A stretch of 5,204 nt of DNA from Phycisphaerales bacterium (GTDB lineage Bacteria > Planctomycetota > Phycisphaerae > Phycisphaerales > SM1A02): positions 1 through 5,204 of the forward strand of contig JAQWRC010000382.1 in assembly GCA_029243925.1 (NCBI GenBank), given 5' to 3'. The translations under genes and the position numbers were made by a program. This document shows positions 1-5,204 of this stretch, piece by piece (the stretch's first letter is position 1; each line of letters opens with the position of its first letter). A model generated the notes under the pieces. That model was not told the origin of the DNA, ran no database searches, and saw only the letters and a list, made by a program, of their open reading frames with translations.

Positions 1-3000
1 AAGCCTCAGGCAACGGCATTTGAAGATCCAACCAACCTCTTCCCCAGTTCAAGCAACAACGACGGCGCGATCGCCAAACGGTACTTGGCCGGAAAGACCG
101 GCGGTGAACGCGGTGCATGCTGCACGGATGACGGGTGTGAAAATCTGACCATGGCAGACTGCCGAAGCATCGGCGGTGCATACCGCGGCGCATTCACCCA
201 CTGCGATTCGGGCATCTGCGAAGCAACTCGGGCCGAATTCGGCGCATGCTGCTTCATGGATGAGATTGTGGCGCCTATTCCGCTTTCTGACGCTCTGATC
301 GCCAACGGCGTTGACATTGTGGCTGAAGGCGGAGCCAACACCTCCAACGATGGACCTGGCAACCCCTTCGTCGTCAAGAACTGCCAGATCGTGCAGGATG
401 TCGGTGATCCCGCCGATGAAAACTACATCCCCGCATCTGAAGTCTGCGGCGAGGCACAAGGCACGTACTTCGGAAACGGCATCGACTGCTCCAACGACTT
501 GTGCGGCAACTTCGGTGGCTGCTGCGTCGACGGCGATTGTGACAACCAACTCCAAGCCGACTGCGAAGGTTTGGACATCCACGGGACCTTTGCGGATGGC
601 ATCGGACTTGCTGCTGGAACGTACTGGCCAACCATGCCGGAAGGAACACTTCCGGGATACGGACAGTTCGATCGCAACTGGGGAGAGGCCGTCAACGTCA
701 CATACGACATTCTGATCTGGACGGGCATTCCGCCCGACCCAGCATTGACTGCAGGACCTGCCGGCGAATGCGCTTTGGATGATGGCGCGGGCACAAACTT
801 CACCTTCCTGACCTACAACGAAAACTGCCAAACTATTGAACAGCAGCGATGGACCGCATTCGATGGCCTGCGAGGGGCCTTTGATGCCCCTTACCAAGAT
901 TATGAACAACCCATCCAAGAAGCTGGCGAGATAATCGCGACGTCAAAACAGGCGAATGCCGGTGATGCGGAAGAAGCGACATACAGACTCTCGTATCAAG
1001 TAGATGCTGAACTGCTCGACGTGGGCTTCGGTGATTACAGCTATTGCTCTGAGTTTGCCTGGTCGGATACCGACGGGTGTGCTGGCAACTTCAATGCCGT
1101 GCCCCCGGACGTCATCGGACCATGCCAGAACTTCGTCTCCCTCTGGCAGTGCAATGCCGGAAACCCATTCTTCTGCGATCTTGGCCCTGCGGTAGATGCC
1201 GGCGTCATTCCTTGGTGGACAGACGATCAAGAAGTCGGGCTCACGTGCGAAGATGATGCTGTCGATGTCGCGCCTTTCATCGCCGACTGCGGTAACGCAG
1301 GCGATCCTGAAGACGAACAGGCTGCGTTGCTTCACGGCGATTGCTACTGGGACCGCAACTTCTTCCCAACCTACTTCAACAGCTACGAGGCGGCACCCTT
1401 TGGCCCCCCCTCAACTCCATGGAATGCAACGGCGTTGTGCTACAACGGCCCGTTCTGCAGCAACATCAACTGTTGTGATGCAGTCTGCAGCATCAGCCCA
1501 GACTGCTGCGTCGCTACAGTAGGCGTAGCGGCATGGGGACAGGATTGTGCTGACATCGCCACCTCAATCGCACTTGGCGTTATTACTCCTGATGATGGTT
1601 TCTGCAGCGCGGGAAGCTACGTCGGCCGATGGTTCCCCAACCTTCCCACCACTCCCGGCCCTGCCCTTGGCCCTGGCCTTTCGCCTAATCCATGGGCACC
1701 CGCCTGTGGCCAGGTCATGGCACTGACGAGCAACGGCTGCTTCTCAGGCACGGATGACCAACGGCGAGCAGCTGGCTGCTCCGACCTCAACTGCTGCAAT
1801 GTCGTCATTGCAAATGCAGGAGCACCATGGGATACAGCCTGTGGAGTGAACTGGGGATTCATTGATCCCACCACTGGATTCTCCTGCTCGGATCAAGCAC
1901 GCATTCTTTGCTACCCCAATGCAGCCTCCGTCACGACTCCGGACTACACACCCTTACAGTTCCACCTGCAAGGCAACAGTGTTCCCAACAATCGTGCCTT
2001 GCTGGCGCTTGCAGAAGCAATGCCCCAAGGCGTTGGCCTGCTTCCAACCCCGTACGGGTTGCACCTTGACGACCCCACCGACGATTCCAACGGTGACGGG
2101 CTCGGCGATGATCCGATTGATGACGCGTTCCCGACTGACTTCTGGCCATGGCAATCCATTGAAGGGGTCAACTTCCCCCTCCTTGGCACTGGCCAGCAAA
2201 ATGCACTGCCAGAGCGATGGAGCGGATCTGGGCTGACGCTCGATTCCGATCCATCCAATCCCCTGTCACCAAGTCAGGGTCTGTACTCGTGGGGCGAATG
2301 GCTTGCCCAGATCAGCGAAGGAAACCACCCGGCCGGGCCCAACGTCAACGGCACCAAGGGGCGTGGCGTCAAGATCGCCGTGCTTGATTTTGCTGCATGG
2401 ATCCAGGAGTACAACGTTCCTGGGCTTGGTGTTCAAGGTGCCATCCACGAAGATCTCACCCATATCAAACTTGAAGGCCGGGATACCCCACATCCCAATA
2501 TCCGAATGCTCTTCGATGAAGAGGTAACCCGCCCACAGCGTGGCACGGGCATTCTGGGCCTGATCTCCGCCGCGGAGAATGGCTTTGGTGTCACAGGTGT
2601 TGCGCCAGAAGCCGACACCTACTTCTTCCCTCTGGTTGATGCCGATCTTGGCTTCCGCGAAGTCACTGCATGGCTGAATGCCATTGACACGCTGCAGTTC
2701 GGTGACATCCTGCTCGCCACCTATCTGCATGATTACGAGCACAGTCAATGTGTAGACAGTTGCTTGATCAACGACGAATCAGCTCAAGTGTTGATGGGGC
2801 TCGCCAGCGATACTGGCATCAAGATCGTCACACCTGCAGGTGACTGGGGCTGTGATATCGGCGCCACCTTTGACGCTGGCCTCGAAGAGACCAGTGACGT
2901 CACCATCGTCGCCGGCTGCATGCCGAATCAGTTTGCACAACGCTGGTGGTCCAGCAACTACGACACGCTCACCGTAAGCGACTTCCCCGGCGGCGGAGTT

Positions 3001-4104
3001 GATGATCCCGATGATGGAGAAGGAGATTCCGTCAACACGGCCATCACCTGTTCCTTCTGGGGTGGCCCGTACGTCACCACTGGCGGCGACATGGGGCTGA
3101 CGGAAACGTTCCGGACTGACCTCCCATTCAATACTCCGGATCCTACTGATCTCAGCATTCGAGCTCATACCAGGGCTCAAATGCGAGCGGGGTATACCAA
3201 CAACTTCGGGAACGACACGACCGACGGTGGTTCTACTGCGGCATCTGCTGTCGTCGCTGGAATACTCGCCTGTACTCAGGGCTTCTCACTGCAGCGATAT
3301 GGCATCAAGCAAGCGCCGACCATGCTGAAGTTGATGGTCTGGGACAAGGGTCGACCGCGTACGAACCCGACCACGCAGAACTACAACTCACAGGCACGTC
3401 TTGATGCTGGCGACGTCCCAACCTACGGGTATGACCTCCAGCAGGTCGACGGCGCACCCTGGAACCCGCAGCGGATCATTCAACCCGCCAGCATGGGCAC
3501 TGCGCTTGTGGTTGATGGCGACTACGCCCTCGATGATGGTGGCCTGGTCACCGACTACAACTTCATCAAGGGTGTGGATGCAGGTGGCGCATTGGCAAGC
3601 CTGCGTGAACTTGATGAGATCTATGTCGTGTGCATTTCACAGATGGTCTTCGGTTCTGGATACGTCACCCCATCGTTCTACTGCCCTGGCCCGGTCTACT
3701 ATTCGGCACCTGGGCACTACGTCGACATGCTTGTCGAGTACACCATTCCCAGTTCGCAGCCCATTGGGAACTTCGTCGAGACGCAGTTCGATATGCCTAA
3801 CGTACCGGTACGTTCGCTGATAGAACTGCACACGTGGAACTGGGTACGCGGGGTTTGGCAACAAAGTTCCGACTCGTACCTTGAAGAGCCAACTGAAGCT
3901 GGAGAAGCGCTCGACAGGTTGACATTCGGTACATTCACGTCCAACTACCATGAGCTCGTGAACGCCAGCGGCAAAATGTATCAGCGGGTCAAGATCCAAC
4001 CGTTTGGCCTGCTCGATGGCCCAGGGTCCCAGTACAGGATTGACCACATCAATCTGGATTTCCGTCCCGGCGGCTATGATGATGGACCCAACGGATCTGG
4101 CTGA
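1..4104 (+). CDS. Large cysteine-rich secreted protein with degenerate subtilisin-like domain (5' partial)
   Basis: The frame is open from base 1 to the TGA at 4102-4104, giving 1367 residues, and the true start is upstream. A TTG at 85 is a formal start but has no Shine-Dalgarno sequence and lies in continuous coding, so I reject it. Residues are numbered from base 1. Order: GACC-type Cys-rich repeats (about 38-200), an unrecognised Cys-rich stretch (about 257-485), two CC...WD..C motifs (486-614), an Asp-rich loop (690-708), an S8 peptidase-like domain (about 758-1110) and a beta-sandwich-like tail (about 1181-1363). About 43 cysteines fall before residue 640 and 8 after, which suggests disulfides and an extracellular location. 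The S8-like domain lacks the catalytic His (Arg847) and the oxyanion Asn (Asp948), so proteolysis is unlikely. No membrane segment or C-terminal sorting signal is visible; the protein ends in a Gly/Asp-rich tail. I infer a surface or matrix binding or structural role. The exact function is unknown. Confidence 0.93.
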   Translation, partial: KPQATAFEDPTNLFPSSSNNDGAIAKRYLAGKTGGERGACCTDDGCENLTMADCRSIGGAYRGAFTHCDSGICEATRAEFGACCFMDEIVAPIPLSDALIANGVDIVAEGGANTSNDGPGNPFVVKNCQIVQDVGDPADENYIPASEVCGEAQGTYFGNGIDCSNDLCGNFGGCCVDGDCDNQLQADCEGLDIHGTFADGIGLAAGTYWPTMPEGTLPGYGQFDRNWGEAVNVTYDILIWTGIPPDPALTAGPAGECALDDGAGTNFTFLTYNENCQTIEQQRWTAFDGLRGAFDAPYQDYEQPIQEAGEIIATSKQANAGDAEEATYRLSYQVDAELLDVGFGDYSYCSEFAWSDTDGCAGNFNAVPPDVIGPCQNFVSLWQCNAGNPFFCDLGPAVDAGVIPWWTDDQEVGLTCEDDAVDVAPFIADCGNAGDPEDEQAALLHGDCYWDRNFFPTYFNSYEAAPFGPPSTPWNATALCYNGPFCSNINCCDAVCSISPDCCVATVGVAAWGQDCADIATSIALGVITPDDGFCSAGSYVGRWFPNLPTTPGPALGPGLSPNPWAPACGQVMALTSNGCFSGTDDQRRAAGCSDLNCCNVVIANAGAPWDTACGVNWGFIDPTTGFSCSDQARILCYPNAASVTTPDYTPLQFHLQGNSVPNNRALLALAEAMPQGVGLLPTPYGLHLDDPTDDSNGDGLGDDPIDDAFPTDFWPWQSIEGVNFPLLGTGQQNALPERWSGSGLTLDSDPSNPLSPSQGLYSWGEWLAQISEGNHPAGPNVNGTKGRGVKIAVLDFAAWIQEYNVPGLGVQGAIHEDLTHIKLEGRDTPHPNIRMLFDEEVTRPQRGTGILGLISAAENGFGVTGVAPEADTYFFPLVDADLGFREVTAWLNAIDTLQFGDILLATYLHDYEHSQCVDSCLINDESAQVLMGLASDTGIKIVTPAGDWGCDIGATFDAGLEETSDVTIVAGCMPNQFAQRWWSSNYDTLTVSDFPGGGVDDPDDGEGDSVNTAITCSFWGGPYVTTGGDMGLTETFRTDLPFNTPDPTDLSIRAHTRAQMRAGYTNNFGNDTTDGGSTAASAVVAGILACTQGFSLQRYGIKQAPTMLKLMVWDKGRPRTNPTTQNYNSQARLDAGDVPTYGYDLQQVDGAPWNPQRIIQPASMGTALVVDGDYALDDGGLVTDYNFIKGVDAGGALASLRELDEIYVVCISQMVFGSGYVTPSFYCPGPVYYSAPGHYVDMLVEYTIPSSQPIGNFVETQFDMPNVPVRSLIELHTWNWVRGVWQQSSDSYLEEPTEAGEALDRLTFGTFTSNYHELVNASGKMYQRVKIQPFGLLDGPGSQYRIDHINLDFRPGGYDDGPNGSG
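112..600 (+). repeat. Three GACC-type cysteine-rich protein repeats
   Basis: Three degenerate copies of a module begin with GACC or GGCC, at 112, 241 and 514. The full form reads GACC, a short acidic turn with a Cys, then a Cys about 8 residues later (ADC in copies 1 and 3), then GG-x-Y/F-x-G and a closing C-x(3-4)-C. Copy 1 (112-219) is compact. Copy 2 (241-504) carries a roughly 40-residue insertion after GACC and then closes with GTYFGNG and two cysteines. Copy 3 (from 514) has GGCC and ADC, but its closing half is lost or replaced. Similar modules are, from memory, common in planctomycete secreted proteins. Their function is not known to me. Disulfide-stabilised small folds are the likely outcome. 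Confidence 0.7.
1456..1842 (+). repeat. Two copies of a C-x4-CC...W-x2-D/A-C cysteine motif
   Basis: Copy 1 (1456-1560) has CSNINCC, then AVC, then a PDCC and W-x2-DC, close to the pattern C-x4-CC-x2-VC-x2-DP-x-CC-x3-WD-x2-C that I recall from planctomycete and myxobacterial exported proteins. It has extra residues between the CC pair and the Trp. Copy 2 (1777-1842) keeps CSDLNCC and APWDTAC but has lost the three central cysteines, with Ile where the VC cysteine would be. The copies are separated by a Pro/Gly-rich linker at about 1639-1704. They are probably disulfide-bonded modules; their ligand is unknown. Confidence 0.65.
2068..2124 (+). other. Asp-rich DxNGDG-type possible calcium-binding loop
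   Basis: This segment of the large protein (residues 690-708) contains ten aspartates in 19 residues, with the core DSNGDGLGDD. It resembles the calcium loops of thrombospondin type 3 and dockerin-like repeats (D-x-N-x-D-G-x-x-D). Only one loop is present, just before the peptidase-like domain, so it may act as a calcium-rigidified linker. The assignment is by motif only. Confidence 0.45.
2272..3330 (+). other. Subtilisin (S8)-like domain with altered catalytic residues, probable pseudoprotease
   Basis: The domain shows the S8 landmarks in order. GRGVKIAVLD at 2359-2388 gives the Asp position (codon 2386), followed downstream by HEDL. RGTGILGLI at 2539-2565 with NGFGVTGVAPEA after it matches the HGT-x-VLG...GVTGIAP block, but the His codon is CGT (Arg, 2539). 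IVTPAGDWG at 2824-2850 matches the AAGN-G oxyanion block with Asp (GAC, 2842) in place of Asn. SNYD and the later PYVTTGGD match the SNYG...VTTxGYGD region. GGSTAAS with VVAGI after it, at 3226-3255, matches GTS-x-ASP-x-VAG with Ser retained (TCT, 3232). Spacings are Asp-Arg 51, Arg-Asp 101 and Asp-Ser 130 residues. The last is long because of an insertion around 2980-3195. Without the His general base, normal S8 hydrolysis is not expected. I infer a binding or scaffold role. Confidence 0.8.
3541..4090 (+). other. C-terminal beta-sandwich-like region of the large protein
   Basis: After the peptidase-like domain the chain contains GGALASLRELDEIYVV (3583-3630), then YVDMLVEYTI, then LIELHTWNWVRGVWQ (3817-3861), and near the end YRIDHINLDF. 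This order matches a C-terminal beta-rich region I recall in many planctomycete secreted proteins: a GG-x-LA-x-L turn, a DD-x-Y strand, a VE-x-x strand, and E-x-FNW-x-x-G-x-W. I have no family accession to offer. The region follows the S8-like domain directly and probably folds on its own. It ends in a flexible, acidic, Gly-rich tail with no obvious anchor. Confidence 0.55.
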
Positions 4105-4131
4105 TTGCCAGTTCGTTTCACACGTGATTTC

Positions 4132-4168
4132 CAACCCCCGCTTCCTCAGGAGGCGGGGGTTGTTCTTT
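4132..4168 (+). terminator. Intrinsic terminator after the large gene
   Basis: Bases 4132-4141 (CAACCCCCGC) pair perfectly with 4153-4162 (GCGGGGGTTG). The stem can extend inwards by a T-G wobble, T-A, C-G and C-G to a three-base loop at 4146-4148, for about 14 pairs. A T-rich run, TTCTTT, follows at 4163-4168. It lies 27 bases after the stop codon of the large gene. The opposite strand has no T-run after the hairpin, so the terminator is directional. Confidence 0.88.
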
Positions 4169-4269
4169 GGCACCCGTCTCCTTCCCGTATATGGGCGATG
4201 TAAGGCCACTGCGGCAGAATACAGGCCATAAATCGCTGTTTTGTGCTCCACATTCCATCTATGGCATGC

Positions 4270-4278
4270 TGTAATAAT
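4270..4278 (+). promoter_or_regulatory. Weak extended -10 promoter candidate for the FG-GAP gene
   Basis: TGTAATAAT resembles an extended -10 (TG-N-TATAAT, with five of six -10 bases matching) and lies in the most AT-rich part of the intergenic region. No convincing -35 is seen 16-18 bases upstream. Transcription from here would leave a leader of roughly 55-60 bases. The upstream terminator makes an independent promoter somewhere in 4170-4300 likely, but this exact site is tentative. Confidence 0.25.
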
Positions 4279-4289
4279 GGAGTAGCCGG

Positions 4290-4312
4290 GCTCAGCCCAG
4301 AGCACTCTGAGC
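4290..4312 (+). other. Possible leader hairpin before the FG-GAP gene
   Basis: GCTCAG (4290-4295) can pair with CTGAGC (4307-4312) around an 11-base loop. A competing small hairpin, GGGC-TCA-GCCC (4288-4298), shares part of the left arm. If the leader is transcribed, the two could be alternatives. There is no T-run, so this is not a terminator, and it matches no riboswitch class that I recognise. It may be chance in GC-rich DNA. Confidence 0.2.
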
Positions 4313-4328
4313 AGCCTGGCATGGGAGT

Positions 4329-4337
4329 GGAGAAGAG
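4329..4337 (+). promoter_or_regulatory. Ribosome binding site setting the 4342 start
   Basis: GGAGAAGAG is a purine-rich Shine-Dalgarno sequence whose GGAG core ends 9 bases before the ATG at 4342. In-frame ATGs at 4321 and 4261 (the frame is open back to a TAA at 4201) have no comparable site. They would also add a non-hydrophobic extension to the signal peptide, so 4342 is preferred. Confidence 0.7.
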
Positions 4338-4341
4338 AACG

Positions 4342-4404
4342 ATGAAGATCGTTCAATATGTGGCATTGGCTGTTTTGGCGATGATTCCATTGTCTGCCTT
4401 CAGT
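4342..4404 (+). other. Sec-type signal peptide
   Basis: MKIVQY provides a short positive n-region. VALAVLAMIPL forms the hydrophobic core, and SAFS before GPA gives a plausible A-x-S cleavage site after residue 21. There is no lipobox Cys, so the protein is probably released or handled by later steps rather than lipid-anchored. The cleavage point is inferred. Confidence 0.8.
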
Positions 4405-5204
4405 GGCCCTGCAGACTTTGCACCGATGCACATCGTCACGACCGTGGCGATGGGAGGTCCCTCGAACAGCGTGCCGGCATCGGCCATTGCCAAGATCGCC
4501 ATGGGCGGTCCGTCGAACACGGCACCACTCTCTGCGGTCACGAAAGTAGCTATGGGCGGTCCGTCGAACACGGCACCACTCTCTGCGGTCACGAAAGCAG
4601 CCATGGGTGGACCGGCTGGTACGACGGTCGCCTCGGTGATCAGTCGCGCCGTCCTTGGCGGCCCGATCGAGGATCTGATCCGGGCGGTGATCGCCGCCAG
4701 CGGCGCTTTCAACGAATGGGCGCTTGAGCAGAGTTGGTCCGACGGCTACGCGGGCAACCACTTCGGCAGTTCCGTCGCGCTCGATGGCGACTGGATGCTC
4801 ATCGGCTCCTCCGGCTCATCGGACAACAACGGCAGCGGCGGCACCGTGCGACTCTATGAGTACGACGGTGTTGACTGGTCGGTCATCAACTCATGGTCCG
4901 ACGGCTACGCCGGCAACCACTTCGGCAGTTCGGTCGCTCTCGATGGCGATCGTATGCTCATCGGCTCCGCCGGGTCCTCCGACAACAACGGCAGCGGCGG
5001 CACTGTGCGGCTCTATGAGTACGACGGAGTCGAATGGCTCGTCACCGACTCATGGTCTGACGGGTATGCCGGAAACCACTTCGGCCGATCGGTCGCCCTG
5101 GACGGCGATCGCATGCTCATCGGGTCCTCCGGGTCATCGGACAACAACGGCAGCGGTGGCACCGTGCGACTCTATGAGTACGACGGTGTTGACTGGTCGG
5201 TCAT
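4342..5204 (+). CDS. Secreted FG-GAP-like repeat protein with 17-residue N-terminal repeats (3' partial)
   Basis: The frame starts at ATG 4342 and is open to the window end, giving 287 complete codons with no stop. Residues 1 to about 21 form a signal peptide (MKIVQY, then a hydrophobic core, then SAFS). Residues 20-121 are six tandem 17-residue units marked by GGP. After a short linker (122-130), 53-residue units begin at residue 131, each with HFG-x-SVALDGD, MLIGS, SDNNGSGGTVRLYEYDG and a trailing W. These are FG-GAP-like beta-propeller blades, as found in planctomycete proteins with many tandem copies. Nearly three are visible and more probably follow. The protein is expected to be exported and to bind something extracellular or serve a structural role; the ligand is unknown. 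The gene lies 237 bases after the large gene, on the same strand but beyond a terminator, so it is probably transcribed separately. Confidence 0.92.
   Translation, partial: MKIVQYVALAVLAMIPLSAFSGPADFAPMHIVTTVAMGGPSNSVPASAIAKIAMGGPSNTAPLSAVTKVAMGGPSNTAPLSAVTKAAMGGPAGTTVASVISRAVLGGPIEDLIRAVIAASGAFNEWALEQSWSDGYAGNHFGSSVALDGDWMLIGSSGSSDNNGSGGTVRLYEYDGVDWSVINSWSDGYAGNHFGSSVALDGDRMLIGSAGSSDNNGSGGTVRLYEYDGVEWLVTDSWSDGYAGNHFGRSVALDGDRMLIGSSGSSDNNGSGGTVRLYEYDGVDWSV
4399..4704 (+). repeat. Six tandem 51-bp (17-residue) GGP repeats
   Basis: Units start at 4399, 4450, 4501, 4552, 4603 and 4654, an exact 51-base period. The best unit is MGGPSNTAPLSAVTKVA. The consensus is M/L-G-G-P at positions 1-4, then a mostly hydrophobic segment with V/I at position 13 and K/R at position 15 in the central copies. 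The first unit (FSGP...PMHIVTTVA) is degenerate and overlaps the signal-peptide end. The last (LGGPIEDLI...) is also degenerate and leads into the linker. Copies at 4501 and 4552 match in 49 of 51 bases. The outer copies are more diverged. I do not recognise this repeat family. Confidence 0.88.
4732..5204 (+). repeat. Tandem 159-bp (53-residue) FG-GAP-like repeats, array continues past window
   Basis: Units start at 4732, 4891 and 5050, an exact 159-base period. The third is cut 4 bases short by the window edge. Conserved features are SWSDGYAGNHFG, VALDGD, MLIGS, SDNNGSGGTVRLYEYDG and a trailing Trp. Conservation is high at the DNA level. The 3' halves of units 1 and 3 are nearly identical (47 identical bases, 4840-4886 and 5158-5204), while unit 2 differs there. 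Such units form blades of a beta-propeller in FG-GAP-like proteins. Confidence 0.9.

Noticed and set aside
85..87. TTG as the start codon of the large gene
   Set aside because: The frame is open to base 1 with plausible coding sequence, and there is no Shine-Dalgarno sequence before the TTG. It would also give no signal peptide, although the protein looks secreted.
49..918. Minus-strand open frame of 289 codons
   Set aside because: It lies wholly antisense to the GACC cysteine-rich repeats, which have clear protein-level structure on the plus strand. It is a shadow of GC-rich codon use.
2272..3330. Annotation as an active S8 serine peptidase
   Set aside because: The recognisable HGT and AGN motifs read RGT and AGD, so two key active-site residues are missing.
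4004..4231. Short plus-strand frame running from the end of the large gene into the intergenic region
   Set aside because: It overlaps the large gene in another frame, runs through the terminator hairpin, and has no ribosome binding site or recognisable protein.
4321..4341. ATG at 4321 as the start of the FG-GAP gene
   Set aside because: It is in frame but has no Shine-Dalgarno sequence, while the GGAGAAGAG site fits 4342 and yields a clean signal peptide.
4399..4704. 51-base repeats as a CRISPR array or DNA-level regulatory iterons
   Set aside because: The units are directly adjacent with no variable spacers, keep a protein reading frame exactly, and diverge in a codon-compatible way. They are coding repeats.
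3637..4761. Long minus-strand open frame (374 codons) spanning the end of the large gene, the terminator and the start of the FG-GAP gene
   Set aside because: It is antisense to two well-supported genes and crosses an intrinsic terminator. Its internal repeats are the reverse complement of the 51-base array, and it matches no family I recognise.

Overview
The window looks like a piece of a planctomycete chromosome, most likely from a marine Phycisphaerae-type bacterium. This rests on recalled protein-family patterns, not on a search. The DNA is moderately GC-rich. Both genes read rightwards and appear to encode large, acidic, secreted or surface-exposed proteins. They are built from modules that recur in planctomycete exoproteomes: GACC-type cysteine-rich repeats, a C-x4-CC-x2-VC...WD-x2-C cysteine motif, a subtilisin-like domain, a C-terminal beta-sandwich and FG-GAP-like repeats. 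No tRNA, rRNA, CRISPR array, transposase or phage gene was seen.

Positions 1-4104 hold one reading frame that is already open at base 1, so its true start lies upstream. It encodes 1367 residues in the window. In order these are: cysteine-rich repeats (about 112-600); an unrecognised cysteine-rich stretch (about 770-1455); two copies of a second cysteine motif (1456-1842); an Asp-rich possible calcium loop (2068-2124); a subtilisin (S8)-like domain (about 2272-3330); and a beta-sandwich-like C-terminal region (about 3541-4090). The S8-like domain keeps the Asp and Ser positions of the triad. It has Arg where the catalytic His belongs and Asp where the oxyanion-hole Asn belongs, so it is probably a pseudoprotease. 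This is the most interesting point in the window.

Positions 4105-4341 are intergenic. They contain a strong intrinsic terminator (4132-4168), a weak promoter candidate near 4270-4278, a possible leader hairpin and a Shine-Dalgarno sequence (4329-4337). The two genes are therefore probably separate transcription units.

Positions 4342-5204 begin a second gene that runs off the right edge. It has a signal peptide, then six tandem 17-residue repeats with a GGP signature (the first overlapping the end of the signal peptide), then 53-residue FG-GAP-like beta-propeller repeats, of which nearly three are visible. Nothing in the sequence shows that the two proteins work together. The shared theme is secretion and probable extracellular binding or structure. 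I see no clear evidence of a novel multi-gene system, but the degenerate protease and the 17-residue repeat array deserve follow-up.
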